From: Streptomyces sp. NBC_00271
GTDB lineage: Bacteria; Actinomycetota; Actinomycetes; Streptomycetales; Streptomycetaceae
Direction of reading: 5' to 3'
Assembly (NCBI RefSeq): GCF_036178845.1
Contig: NZ_CP108070.1
Coordinates: forward strand, 9,424,001 to 9,488,000
Length of the DNA: 64,000 bases
The notes beneath the pieces are model-generated. The model was not told the DNA's origin and searched no databases. It saw only the letters and a program-made list of their open reading frames with translations. The position numbers and the translations under genes were made by a program. How positions within the stretch are numbered: the stretch's first letter is position 1; every line of letters starts with the position of its first letter. Shown here in pieces: positions 1 to 9,087 of the stretch.

Positions 1-55
1 GGCCCTGGCGGGGCTCGCGCGACGGCTCCGCGCACTCCCCGGGGGGACCCGATGA
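1..55 (+). CDS. C-terminal end of an upstream Ebo-operon gene (possibly EboD)
   Basis: An open frame enters from the left edge, encodes 17 residues ending LRALPGGTR, and stops at TGA 53-55. That stop overlaps the ATG of the next gene (ATGA), so the two are translationally coupled. In Ebo operons the missing member here is EboD, a 3-dehydroquinate-synthase-like protein, which makes it the best guess. The 17 visible residues cannot confirm this. Confidence 0.45.
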   Translation, partial: ALAGLARRLRALPGGTR

Positions 56-1140
56 CGCCGCTCTCGCCCAGGCCGGACCGACCGACCACGACGAGCCCAC
101 CGCAGAGCCCGATCCCGCGCCAGAGCCGGAGCCAGAGCCCGCGGGCGGGTACAACATCCGGGGCCGGGGCCGGGGCCGGGGCCGGAGCAGGAGCGGGAAC
201 GGGAGCCAGAGCCAGGGCTTGGGCCGAACTCCTCCGGCTCCCCGCCCTGTTCACCGTCCCGGGCGACGCCCTCGCCGGCGCCGCCACCACCGGCAACCGC
301 CCCAACCCCCGCACCCTGCTCGCCATCGCCTCCTCCCTCTGTCTGTACGAGGCGGGCATGGCCCTCAACGACTGGGCCGACCGGACCGAGGACGCCCTCG
401 AACGCCCACACCGCCCACTGCCCTCCGGACGCATCCACCCGTCCGCGGCCCTCGTCGCCGCAGGCGCCCTCACGGCGGCGGGCCTGGCCCTGGCAGCACG
501 CGCCGGACGCCCGGCCCTCGCCGTCGCGGCCCCCCTCGCGGCCACCGTCTGGGCGTACGACCTCGCGCTCAAGCGAACCCCCGCCGGGCCGGCGGCGATG
601 GCCACCGCGCGGGGCCTGGACCTGCTCCTCGGCGCGACGGCCACCGGCGGCAGCGCCCGCCCCGCCCTGCCCGCCGCCCTGACCCTGGCCACCCACACCC
701 TCGCGGTGACCACGGTGTCCCGCGATGAGACCCGGGGCGGTTCGCCGCTCGCACCGCTGGCCGCGCTCGCCACGACGGGCACGCTCGCCTGGACGTTGAC
801 GAGACCCCCGGGAGCCCCGGGCACGACCCCCTCCCGATACCCCGCCGCGGCCCCTTCCCGGCACCCCGCCCCGGTTTTCTCCCGGCACCCCGCGGCGGCC
901 TCCTCCCTGCGCACCGTCCTCGCCGCCGCCTTCATCACCACCTCGGGCCGCCCCCTCCTCCACGCCGCACTCAACCCCTCACCCCCGCTCACCCAGCGAG
1001 CCGTCGGCGGCGGAATCCGCGCGATGATCCCCCTCCAGGCCGCCCTCGCGGCCCGCTCCGGCGCCCTCGCCTCCGCCCTCCTCACGGCCGCCCTCGCCCC
1101 GGCGGCCCGCAGATTCGCGAGGAAGGTGAGCGTCACATGA
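52..1140 (+). CDS. eboC: UbiA-family prenyltransferase, EboC-like
   Basis: Predicted integral-membrane prenyltransferase of the UbiA superfamily, the EboC member of the Ebo operon; its natural substrate is not established. The first Asp-rich motif, NDWAD at residues 106-110, is followed by RTEDALERPHRPLPSGRI, typical of the family, and several hydrophobic segments follow. Residues 36-56 are a Gly/Ala/Arg low-complexity run from GGGGCC-type repeats, and residues 255-290 hold three SR-Y/H-PA repeats, so the ends look freely evolving. The ATG overlaps the upstream stop, and the downstream gene starts inside this gene's stop codon. The family call is firm; the Ebo assignment rests on the neighbours. 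Confidence 0.85.
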   Translation: MTPLSPRPDRPTTTSPPQSPIPRQSRSQSPRAGTTSGAGAGAGAGAGAGTGARARAWAELLRLPALFTVPGDALAGAATTGNRPNPRTLLAIASSLCLYEAGMALNDWADRTEDALERPHRPLPSGRIHPSAALVAAGALTAAGLALAARAGRPALAVAAPLAATVWAYDLALKRTPAGPAAMATARGLDLLLGATATGGSARPALPAALTLATHTLAVTTVSRDETRGGSPLAPLAALATTGTLAWTLTRPPGAPGTTPSRYPAAAPSRHPAPVFSRHPAAASSLRTVLAAAFITTSGRPLLHAALNPSPPLTQRAVGGGIRAMIPLQAALAARSGALASALLTAALAPAARRFARKVSVT

Positions 1141-2114
1141 CCCCGACACCCCACCGCACGAACCCCCGGTCCCACGCCACGAACGCAAACCCCCTCCGCT
1201 TCGGCTACGGCACCAACGGTCTCGCCGACCTCCGCCTCGACGACGCCCTCGGCCTTCTCGCGGACCTCGGCTACGACGGCGTCGGCCTGACCCTCGACCA
1301 CATGCACCTGGACCCGCTGGCCCCGGACGTCGCCGCCCGCACCCGGAAGGTGGCCCGCAGGCTGGACACCCTCGGACTCGGCGTCACCGTCGAGACCGGC
1401 GCCCGCTATGTGCTCGACCCGCGCCGCAAGCACGGCCCCTCTCTCCTCGACCCGGACCCGGCCGACCGGGCCCGCCGCGTCGACCTCCTCATCCGCGCCG
1501 TCCGCATCGCCGCCGACCTCGGCGCCCACGCCGTCCACTGCTTCAGCGGCGTACTCCCGGCCGACCCGACCCACCTGGCCAACCCAGCCGACCAAGCCCA
1601 TCCCGTCGCCACGGCCCACCCGGCCGAGGACACCGCCTGGAAGCGCCTCGCCGAGGCACTCACCCCCGTGCTGGACGCGGCCACCCACGCCGGCGTCCCG
1701 CTCGCCGTCGAACCCGAACCAGGCCATCTCCTCGCCACCCTCGCCGACTTCCACCACCTGCGGCGCATCCTCGGCGACCCGCCCGCCCTCGGCCTCACCC
1801 TCGACATCGGCCACTGCCAGTGCCTGGAACCCCTGCCACCCGCCGACTGCGTCCGCGCCGCCGCCCCCTGGCTCCGGCACGTCCAGATCGAGGACATGCG
1901 CCGCGGCCACCACGAACACCTCCCGTTCGGGGACGGGGAGATCGACTTCCCGCCCGTACTCGAAGCCCTGGCCGCCACCGGCTACCAGGCGCTGACCGTC
2001 GTCGAACTGCCCCGCCACTCCCACGCGGGCCCCCACTTCGCCGCACAGTCCCTCCCGTTCCTCCACCGCGCGGCCCGGGCGATCCCCGCAGGCGCCGAAG
2101 GGAGCACCCCGTGA
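1137..2114 (+). CDS. Sugar phosphate isomerase/epimerase-type TIM barrel in the Ebo operon
   Basis: A 325-residue xylose-isomerase-like (AP endonuclease family 2) TIM barrel. Metal-site-like segments are in the expected order: VEPEPGH (191-197), LDIGHCQ (222-228), HVQIEDM (248-254) and VVELPRH (288-294). The chain opens with FGYGTNGLAD, the usual first strand. It acts on an unknown, probably sugar- or cyclitol-like compound in the cytoplasm. It starts in the ATGA overlap with eboC and ends overlapping the GTG of eboA. It is distinct from EboE, the second barrel of this operon, so the operon carries two related barrels. Confidence 0.85.
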   Translation: MTPTPHRTNPRSHATNANPLRFGYGTNGLADLRLDDALGLLADLGYDGVGLTLDHMHLDPLAPDVAARTRKVARRLDTLGLGVTVETGARYVLDPRRKHGPSLLDPDPADRARRVDLLIRAVRIAADLGAHAVHCFSGVLPADPTHLANPADQAHPVATAHPAEDTAWKRLAEALTPVLDAATHAGVPLAVEPEPGHLLATLADFHHLRRILGDPPALGLTLDIGHCQCLEPLPPADCVRAAAPWLRHVQIEDMRRGHHEHLPFGDGEIDFPPVLEALAATGYQALTVVELPRHSHAGPHFAAQSLPFLHRAARAIPAGAEGSTP

Positions 2115-2815
2115 ACCACCACCCACACCCACCCCACGGCAGCACGGCGAACCACCCGGCCGAACCCGCCCTCGCCGCCCTGCACGCCCGTCTGAACACC
2201 TCCCTCGCTCCGTCCGCCCGCGTCTGGCTGGACCAGGCCCTCGACGAGGCCGCCGACCATCCCGGCACCCACGGACCCATCTCCGTCTGGGAGTTGCGCA
2301 TCGCGGAGGCGGCCCGCCGCTGCGGCCCCGAGCACGCCGACGCCGCCCGCGTGCTCCTCCTGCACGCCGCCCGCGCCGACCCGGACTCACTCGCCCGCGT
2401 CTACCGGCAGGGCACGGCCGCCGAACGCCGGGCCGTCCTGCACGCCCTTCCCCACCTCGTGCCCGGCCCCGACGCACTGCCCCTCGTCGAGGACGCCCTG
2501 CGCACCAACGACACCCGGCTCGTCGCCGCCGCCCTCGGCCCGTACGCCGCCCGCCACCTGGACGCCCACACCTGGCGGCACGCCGTCCTGAAGTGCCTGT
2601 TCACCGGCGTACCCGTGGACGTCGTGGCCGACCTGGCGCCGCGCGCCCACGCGGACGCCGAACTCGCCCGGATGCTCGGCGACTACGCGCGGGAACGCAC
2701 CGCCGCGGACCGTCCCGTCCCCGAGGACCTGCACCGCGTCCTGGCCCTGACCGAGCCCACCGCCGCCCCCGCAGGCCCGTGCGGCACCTCCCGCACATCC
2801 GGCAAGGAGTCCTGA
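2111..2815 (+). CDS. eboA: EboA domain protein
   Basis: A 234-residue EboA-type protein, helical and without recognisable catalytic motifs. The segment RHAVLKCLFTGVPV is characteristic of the family. EboA proteins are required with the other Ebo proteins in cyanobacterial scytonemin export (established knowledge); the biochemical role is unknown. GTG 2111 is chosen because it overlaps the preceding stop, and upstream in-frame sequence belongs to the barrel gene in another frame. The stop TGA 2813-2815 shares its last base with the ATG of eboB. Confidence 0.8.
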   Translation: MNHHPHPPHGSTANHPAEPALAALHARLNTSLAPSARVWLDQALDEAADHPGTHGPISVWELRIAEAARRCGPEHADAARVLLLHAARADPDSLARVYRQGTAAERRAVLHALPHLVPGPDALPLVEDALRTNDTRLVAAALGPYAARHLDAHTWRHAVLKCLFTGVPVDVVADLAPRAHADAELARMLGDYARERTAADRPVPEDLHRVLALTEPTAAPAGPCGTSRTSGKES

Positions 2816-3663
2816 TGCGCATCTTCGACCCCCACATCCACATGACGTCACGGACCACCGACGACTACGAGGCCATGCACACCGCGGGTGTCCGCGCCCT
2901 CGTCGAGCCCTCGTTCTGGCTCGGCCAGCCCCGCACCTCGGTCGCCTCCTTCCTCGACTACTTCGACTCGCTCCTCGGCTGGGAACCCTTCCGCGCCGCC
3001 CAGTACGGCATCGCCCACCACTGCGCGCTCGCCCTCAACCCCAAGGAGGCGAACGACCCCCGTTGCGTCCCGGTCCTCGACGAACTGCCGCGCTATCTCG
3101 TCAAGGACCAGGTCGTGGCCGTGGGCGAGATCGGCTACGACTCGATGACCCCCGCCGAGGACACCGCCCTCGCCGCCCAGCTGCAACTCGCCGCCGACCA
3201 CGAGCTCCCCGCGCTCGTCCACACCCCGCACCGCGACAAGCAGGCCGGCCTGCGGCGCACCCTCGACGTCGTCCGGGAGTCCGCCCTGTCCCCGGACCGC
3301 GTCCTGGTCGACCACCTCAACGAGAACACCGTCAAGGAGGCCAAGGACAGCGGCTGCTGGCTGGGCTTCTCCGTCTATCCCGACACGAAGATGGACGAGG
3401 AACGCATGGTCGCCGTCCTGGCGGAGCACGGGCCGGAGCGGGTGCTCGTCAACTCGGCCGCGGACTGGGGCAGAAGCGACCCCCTCAAGGCCCGCCGCGT
3501 CGCCGACGCCCTGCTGGCCGCCGGGTTCACCGAGGACGACGTCGACCGGGTGCTGTGGCGCAACCCCGTCGCCTTCTACGGCCTCAGCGGCCGACTGAGC
3601 CTCGACGTCATCACCCCCGACGTCACCCACGAAGGCAACTCCATCCTGCGCGGCGGGGAGTGA
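2815..3663 (+). CDS. eboB: TatD-family metal-dependent hydrolase, EboB-like
   Basis: A 282-residue TatD-like amidohydrolase. Metal ligands are visible in order: H-x-H at 7-9, Glu105 in GEIGYD, His136/His139 in VHTPH, Asp166-His167 in LVDHLNE and Asp218 in NSAADWG. The ATG shares a base with the eboA stop, so translation is coupled. TatD enzymes act as phosphoesterases or nucleases, but the substrate of EboB is unknown. The active site looks intact. Three bases separate it from eboE. Confidence 0.85.
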   Translation: MRIFDPHIHMTSRTTDDYEAMHTAGVRALVEPSFWLGQPRTSVASFLDYFDSLLGWEPFRAAQYGIAHHCALALNPKEANDPRCVPVLDELPRYLVKDQVVAVGEIGYDSMTPAEDTALAAQLQLAADHELPALVHTPHRDKQAGLRRTLDVVRESALSPDRVLVDHLNENTVKEAKDSGCWLGFSVYPDTKMDEERMVAVLAEHGPERVLVNSAADWGRSDPLKARRVADALLAAGFTEDDVDRVLWRNPVAFYGLSGRLSLDVITPDVTHEGNSILRGGE

Positions 3664-3666
3664 GCG

Positions 3667-4836
3667 ATGCGCTTCCGCCACCCCGACGGCTCCACCGTCC
3701 ACCTCGCGTACTGCACCAACGTCCACCCGGCCGAAACCCTCGACGGCGTCCTCGCCCAACTCCGCGACCACTGCGAACCCGTCCGCCGCCGCCTCGGCCG
3801 CGACCGCCTCGGCATCGGCCTGTGGCTGGCCAGGGACGCCGCCCACGCCCTCGTCACCGACCCCTCCGCGCTGCGCGGCCTGCGCACCGAACTCGAACAC
3901 CGCGGCCTCGAAGTCGTCACCCTCAACGGCTTCCCCTACGAAGGCTTCGGCGCCGAAGAGGTCAAGTACCGCGTCTACCAGCCGGACTGGGCCGACCCCG
4001 AACGCCTCGCCCACACCACCGACCTGGCCCGAGTCCTCGCCCAGCTCCTGCCCGACGACGTCACCGAAGGCAGCATCTCCACCCTGCCCCTCGCCTGGCG
4101 CACCGCATACGACCAGGAGCGGGCGACGGCAGCGCACGCCGCGCTGACCACGCTCGCCGAACGCCTCGACGCCCTCCACGAGCTCACCGGCCGCTCCCTG
4201 CGCATCGGCCTGGAACCGGAACCCGGCTGCACCGTCGAGACCACCCGTGACGCCCTCGCCCCGCTCACCGCGATCGGTCGCGACCGCATCGGCATCTGCG
4301 TCGACACCTGCCATCTCGCCACCTCCTTCGAAGACCCGCACACCGCCCTGGACGCGCTCGCACAGGCCCGCGTCCCCATCGTCAAATCCCAGCTCTCAGC
4401 CGCCCTGCACGCCGAACACCCCCATCTCCCCGAAGTCCGGGCGGCCCTCGCCGCCTTCGACGAACCCCGCTTCCTGCACCAGACCCGCACCCTCACCGCC
4501 GCGGGTCTGCGCGGCACCGACGACCTCGGCGAGGCCCTCGCCGGTGACGCCCTGCCCGACGCCTCCCCGTGGCGCGCCCACTTCCACGTCCCGCTGCACG
4601 CGGCCCCCGCCGCACCCCTCACCTCCACACTCCCCGTCCTGCGGGCCGCACTGACCCGCCTCGTAGGCGGCCCGCACCCCCTCACCCACCACCTGGAGGT
4701 CGAGACCTACACCTGGCAGGCACTTCCGCCGGAGCTGCGCCCCCGAGCCCGCGCCCAGCTCGCCGACGGCATCGCCGCCGAACTCACCCTCGCCCGGGAC
4801 CTGTTGACGGACCTCGGCCTCAAGGAGCTGCCGTGA
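3667..4836 (+). CDS. eboE: Metabolite traffic protein EboE, TIM barrel
   Basis: A 389-residue xylose-isomerase-like TIM barrel of the EboE type. Diagnostic segments are HLAYCTNVHPAETL near the start, TLNGFPYEGF at 85-94, GLEPEPGC at 181-188, CVDTCHLA at 211-218, and HHLEVETYTW near the C-terminus. Potential metal ligands (Glu183, Asp213, His216, Glu near 355) are present, suggesting an enzyme rather than a scaffold. The stop overlaps the GTG of eboF. In scytonemin-producing cyanobacteria EboE belongs to the set needed for export of the monomer (established); its substrate here is unknown. Confidence 0.85.
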   Translation: MRFRHPDGSTVHLAYCTNVHPAETLDGVLAQLRDHCEPVRRRLGRDRLGIGLWLARDAAHALVTDPSALRGLRTELEHRGLEVVTLNGFPYEGFGAEEVKYRVYQPDWADPERLAHTTDLARVLAQLLPDDVTEGSISTLPLAWRTAYDQERATAAHAALTTLAERLDALHELTGRSLRIGLEPEPGCTVETTRDALAPLTAIGRDRIGICVDTCHLATSFEDPHTALDALAQARVPIVKSQLSAALHAEHPHLPEVRAALAAFDEPRFLHQTRTLTAAGLRGTDDLGEALAGDALPDASPWRAHFHVPLHAAPAAPLTSTLPVLRAALTRLVGGPHPLTHHLEVETYTWQALPPELRPRARAQLADGIAAELTLARDLLTDLGLKELP

Positions 4837-6233
4837 CCCCACCACCACAGGAGCCGGCCGACCCCACTCCTCTCCTCGTCCTGGACATCGTCGGCCTCAC
4901 CCCCCGTCTCCTCGACCACATGCCTCACCTCAAGGCCCTCGGCCAGTCCGGTTTCCGTGCCCCGCTCGGCACCGTCCTGCCCGCCGTCACCTGCGCCGCC
5001 CAGTCCACCTTCCTCACCGGCACCCACCCTTCCGAGCACGGCATCGTCGGCAACGGCTGGTACTTCCGCGAGCTCGGCGACGTACTGCTGTGGCGGCAGC
5101 ACAACGGCCTGGTGTCCGGCGACAAGCTGTGGGACGCCGCCCGGCGCGCGCACCCCGGCTACACGGTCGCCAATATCTGCTGGTGGTACGCCATGGGCGC
5201 CGACACCGACATCACCGTCACTCCCCGTCCCGTCTACTACGCCGACGGCCGCAAGGAACCCGACTGCTACACCCGGCCCCCGGCCCTGCACGACGAACTC
5301 ACCGAGAAATTCGGCACGTTCCCCCTGTTCCACTTCTGGGGTCCCGGCGCCGACCTCGTCTCCAGCCGCTGGATCATCGACGCGACCCGCCACATCAACC
5401 GCACCCGCCGGCCGGACCTGACCCTCTGCTACCTCCCTCACCTCGACTACGACCTCCAGCGCTTCGGCCCCGACGACCCGCGCTCCCTCCAGGCGGCCGC
5501 GGACCTCGACGCGGCCATGGCTCCCCTCCTCGACGACGCGAAGGCGGAAGGCCGCACCGTCGTCGCGCTCTCCGAGTACGGCATCACCCGCGCGGACCGC
5601 CCCGTCGACATCAACCGCGCCCTGCGCCGCGCCGGACTCCTCGAAGTGCACACGCAGGACGGCATGGAGTACCTCGACCCGATGGCCTCCCGGGCCTTCG
5701 CGGTCGCCGACCACCAGATCGCCCATGTCTACGTGCGCCGCCCCGAGGACCTGGAGGTCACCAAGGCAGCCCTCGCCGACCTGCCCGGCATCGAGCGACT
5801 CCTCGACGACGAGGGCAAGAAGACCCACCACCTCGACCATCCGCGCTCCGGCGAACTCGTCGCCGTCGCGGAGCCGGACGCCTGGTTCACGTACTACTAC
5901 TGGCTCGACGACGCCCGCGCGCCCGACTTCGCGCAGCTCGTCGAGATCCACCGCAAACCCGGCTACGACCCGGTCGAACTCTTCATGGATCCCCTCGACC
6001 CCTACGTCAAGGTGAAGGCGGCCACGGCACTGGCGCGCAAGAAGCTCGGCCTGCGCTACCGCATGGCGGTCGTGCCGCTGGACCCCTCACCTATTCGCGG
6101 CAGCCACGGCCGCCTTCCCACGAGCGACGACGAAGGTCCGCTCCTCATCTGCTCCACCCCCCGCACCGCTCCCGGCCGCATCGCGGCCACCGAAGTGAAA
6201 TCCCTGCTGCTCGACCTGGCCGGCCTCACCTGA
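4833..6233 (+). CDS. eboF: Nucleotide pyrophosphatase/phosphodiesterase-like protein, EboF-type
   Basis: A 466-residue alkaline-phosphatase-superfamily protein. The N-terminal VLDIVGLTP supplies the first metal Asp, AVTCAAQSTFLTG (51-63) holds the likely nucleophile Thr53, and THPSEHGIVGNGWY follows. HLDYDLQRFGPDD gives further ligands. The usual S-D-H-G motif reads SEYGITRADRP, so one metal ligand pair is substituted, as may be normal for this subfamily. No signal peptide is visible, although Ebo products are tied to transport. GTG 4833 overlaps the eboE stop. It is the last gene of the run; the next gene is 155 bases away. Confidence 0.85.
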   Translation: MTPPPQEPADPTPLLVLDIVGLTPRLLDHMPHLKALGQSGFRAPLGTVLPAVTCAAQSTFLTGTHPSEHGIVGNGWYFRELGDVLLWRQHNGLVSGDKLWDAARRAHPGYTVANICWWYAMGADTDITVTPRPVYYADGRKEPDCYTRPPALHDELTEKFGTFPLFHFWGPGADLVSSRWIIDATRHINRTRRPDLTLCYLPHLDYDLQRFGPDDPRSLQAAADLDAAMAPLLDDAKAEGRTVVALSEYGITRADRPVDINRALRRAGLLEVHTQDGMEYLDPMASRAFAVADHQIAHVYVRRPEDLEVTKAALADLPGIERLLDDEGKKTHHLDHPRSGELVAVAEPDAWFTYYYWLDDARAPDFAQLVEIHRKPGYDPVELFMDPLDPYVKVKAATALARKKLGLRYRMAVVPLDPSPIRGSHGRLPTSDDEGPLLICSTPRTAPGRIAATEVKSLLLDLAGLT

Positions 6234-6388
6234 CGAGACCTGACAAGGCGTGACGAGCAACTACGGAAAGTGAAGCACGCGCCACTGACAACGCGTCCGG
6301 CGAGCGCTTCGCACGCCTCTGACCTGCGCACGAGCGGCAGACCGACGGCACCCGTCAAAGCCGTACACCGATCCGAAAGAGAGAAACC

Positions 6389-7555
6389 GTGACCGCCTTC
6401 CACGACGAACCCGCGACCGGCGAAGCCCTGCGCCGCGCTCTCGGCCTCAACCGCCGCCGCTTTCTGAGCACCTGCACCGCCGCCGCGACCGCGGCGATCG
6501 CGGCACCCGTCCTCGGTGCCTCGCCCGCCCTGGCCCAGGACCGGGGCAGAGGCCACGACCACGACCACGGCGGTGACGTCCTCGTCCCCGCGAACAAGCG
6601 CGGCATCATCCTCTACACCGTCCGGGACGCCACGGGCCGCGACCCGCTCGCGACCGACCTGCCCTCCGGATTCCGCGAGGTCTTCAAGCAGCTCTCGCGC
6701 TTCGGCTACCGGCAGGTGGAGTTCGCCGGATACGGCCAGCACGCCAACGCTCCCGGCGGCGCGAGCCTGGAGTCCGTGCAGGGCGCCAAGCTGCTGCGTT
6801 CCTGGCTCGACGAGTACGGGCTGCGGGCGCAGGGCAACCACGGCTTCATACCCCCGTCCTGGCCCCTCACCACGGCCGACCTGGACACCTTCAAGAAGCA
6901 CCTGGAGATCGCCAACATCCTCGGCATGGCGCACATGGGCACCGGTGGCGACCCCACCGGCAGCGCCTACCGCGCCGACTGGGACGCGGCCGCCGACAAG
7001 TGGAACGCGCTCGGTCAGATCGCCCGCCGCGAGGGACTCAAGCTGTACACCCACAACCACGACGCGGCGTACGGATTCCTGCTCGACGGGGGCCCGCTGG
7101 ACGCCCAGGGCAACCCGACCCGCAGCTCCGGCATCCGCAAGCTGGAGTACTTCCTGAAGATCACCGACCCGAAGGTGGTCTGGCTGGAGATGGACATCTT
7201 CTGGGCGCACGTGGCCCAGTACAAGTTCCACACGTACACGGCCCACGACGGCTCCACCCGGGAGAAGGTCTTCGATCCCGCCGGGCTTGTCGTCCGCAAC
7301 AACAAGCGCTACCCGCTCTTCCACGCCAAGGACGGCGTCGTCAACACGACGAACGGCATGGGCTACGACATGGTGCCGTTCGGCACCGGCGTCATCGACT
7401 ACACCACGTTCTTCTCGCGCGTCGGTGACCGGAACTACCACAACCCGATGGTCGAGCAGGACAACGCCCCGAGCTCGACGGACGCCGGGCAGTCACTCAC
7501 GCACGCGAAGATCGGCTACGACAATCTCGCGGCCCTCCGCAAGCGGCGTCACTAG
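6389..7555 (+). CDS. Tat-exported sugar phosphate isomerase/epimerase-like protein
   Basis: A 388-residue TIM-barrel protein with a clear Tat signal: NRRRFLS at 21-27, an Ala-rich core, and cleavage after ASPALA near residue 49. The mature part starts RGIILYTVRD and contains YRQVEFAGYG and LYTHNHD, and KVVWLEMDIFWAH carries probable metal ligands. It is GTG-initiated behind AAAGAGAG. It lies 155 bases after eboF in the same direction, with no terminator-like hairpin between, so it may be a separate transcript or the end of the Ebo unit. It would act outside the cell. The substrate is unknown. Confidence 0.85.
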   Translation: MTAFHDEPATGEALRRALGLNRRRFLSTCTAAATAAIAAPVLGASPALAQDRGRGHDHDHGGDVLVPANKRGIILYTVRDATGRDPLATDLPSGFREVFKQLSRFGYRQVEFAGYGQHANAPGGASLESVQGAKLLRSWLDEYGLRAQGNHGFIPPSWPLTTADLDTFKKHLEIANILGMAHMGTGGDPTGSAYRADWDAAADKWNALGQIARREGLKLYTHNHDAAYGFLLDGGPLDAQGNPTRSSGIRKLEYFLKITDPKVVWLEMDIFWAHVAQYKFHTYTAHDGSTREKVFDPAGLVVRNNKRYPLFHAKDGVVNTTNGMGYDMVPFGTGVIDYTTFFSRVGDRNYHNPMVEQDNAPSSTDAGQSLTHAKIGYDNLAALRKRRH

Positions 7556-7571
7556 CTTCGCGGCAGTGCAC

Positions 7572-7615
7572 CGGGCGGCCCTCCCCACAACGCGCCACGT
7601 GGGGAGGGCCGCCCG
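7572..7615. terminator. Bidirectional terminator between convergent genes
   Basis: Perfect 17-bp inverted repeat (7572-7588 and 7599-7615, arm CGGGCGGCCCTCCCCAC) with a 10-base loop, lying between the Tat-exported protein and the convergent transporter genes. Confidence 0.85.
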
Positions 7616-7682
7616 ATCGGTGCTCTGTGCTCGGTGCTCTGTGCCGGTAGGAGACCTTTCAGCCTGTTGGCCAGGAGACCTC

Positions 7683-9086
7683 TCAGCTCGCGGGCTGCGG
7701 CTGAGGAGTGCGCACGTCGCTGTCGCGCCCCGGCTGCTTCAGCAGCAACGCGATCGCCGCCGCCAGCATCGAGATACCGCCGGCCAGTGCGTACGCGCCG
7801 TTGTAGCCCCAGGCCGCGACCACCATCGAGCCGAGACCGCCGCCGAACAGGCCGCTGATCAGCTTGCCGCTGTACACCAGGCCGTAGTTGGTGGCGTTGT
7901 AGTTCTCGCCGAAGTAGTCCGGTGTCAGGGCCGCGAACATCGGGTAGAACGCGCCGCCGCCGAACCCGGAGAGGAAGGCGAAGAACAGGAACAGCCACTC
8001 GCTCTTGATGTCACCGGCCCAGATCACCCCGAACTGCGCGAGCCCCAGCACGACGATGACGAACACCAGGGTCAGCTTGCGGCCCCAGGTGTCGGACAGC
8101 CAGCCCACCACGGCCCGGCCGATGCCGTTGATGACGGCCATGATGCCCATGGAGGACGCCGCCACCAGCGGGCCGAAGCCCACTTCCTTGGCGAAGTCGA
8201 CCTGGAAGGAGATCCCGAAGATCGACACGCCCGCGGTCATGACCAGCGTGATCCACATCAGGGGCAGCACACCCGTCCTGATGGCCTCCTTGGGCGTGTA
8301 CTGCTTCACCGCGGGAGGGTTCTTGGCGAGGGCGGCGGAGGTCTTGCTGTTGCCGCCGTACGTCAGCGGGTCGATGTCCGCGGGCCACCAGTTCTTCGGC
8401 GGGTCCTTGAAGAAGAACGCGCAGGACAGCACGACGATCATCACGTAACAGCCGATGAGGTCCAGGACACGGTGGTAGTTCCCGGTGTCGAACGCGTAGT
8501 TGAAGATGAAGATGAACGGCAGGGAGCCGTAGGCGAATCCGCCGTTGACGAATCCGGTCCGCGCGCCCCGCCGCTCGGGGAACCACTTGCCGACCATGTT
8601 GATGCAGGTCGCGTACACCAGGCCGGAGCCGAGGCCGCCGATGACGCCGAAGCCCAGGATGGCCAGCAGCACGTTGCTCAGGTGCGAGAGGGCCAGGAAG
8701 CCGATCACACACATGACCGCGCCGATGTACATGGCCCTGCGGGCGGTGAGGATGCCCCGCTCCCGCAGCCAGCCCGCCGGGAAGGCTATGCCGGCCTGGA
8801 AGAAGACCCAGACGCTCAATATCCAGAAGGTGTTGCTCTGCGTCCAGCCGTGGGCGTGGGACAGGGTGTCCTCGGCCGAGCCGTACGCGTATTCGAAGAC
8901 GCTGATGGCCATCATGGCGATCCACGGCAGATACACCATGAACTTGCGGGAGTGGCCGAGGATGTCGCGGTCCGTCTCACCGATCCGGTAGACACGGCCC
9001 CGGGCGTCGGTGACTTCGCGGTACGAGCGGTTCGAGGCGTCGGCGGTGGCCGAAGCGCCCTGGGGGGCGATGGGTTCTGTCGTCAT
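7683..9086 (-). CDS. OFA-family MFS transporter (oxalate/formate antiporter-like), copy 1
   Basis: A 467-residue 12-TM major facilitator of the oxalate:formate antiporter family. The N-terminal cytoplasmic tail has YREVTDARGRVYRIGETDRD, shared almost exactly with copy 2. The core includes GLGSGLVYATCINMVGKWFPERRGARTG, the family hallmark, and FVNGGFAYGS. The central loop KQYTPKEAIRTG precedes the second six helices. Its ATG lies one base after the stop of copy 2, so the two are co-transcribed leftward. Next to oxc/frc it most likely exchanges oxalate and formate across the plasma membrane (inference from family and neighbours). Confidence 0.9.
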   Translation of the reverse strand: MTTEPIAPQGASATADASNRSYREVTDARGRVYRIGETDRDILGHSRKFMVYLPWIAMMAISVFEYAYGSAEDTLSHAHGWTQSNTFWILSVWVFFQAGIAFPAGWLRERGILTARRAMYIGAVMCVIGFLALSHLSNVLLAILGFGVIGGLGSGLVYATCINMVGKWFPERRGARTGFVNGGFAYGSLPFIFIFNYAFDTGNYHRVLDLIGCYVMIVVLSCAFFFKDPPKNWWPADIDPLTYGGNSKTSAALAKNPPAVKQYTPKEAIRTGVLPLMWITLVMTAGVSIFGISFQVDFAKEVGFGPLVAASSMGIMAVINGIGRAVVGWLSDTWGRKLTLVFVIVVLGLAQFGVIWAGDIKSEWLFLFFAFLSGFGGGAFYPMFAALTPDYFGENYNATNYGLVYSGKLISGLFGGGLGSMVVAAWGYNGAYALAGGISMLAAAIALLLKQPGRDSDVRTPQPQPAS

Positions 9087-9087
9087 G

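Noticed and set aside
7620..7651. Short direct repeat TCGGTGCTCTGTGC twice, downstream of the terminator
   Set aside because: Two copies only, between convergent genes; no likely function beyond chance duplication.
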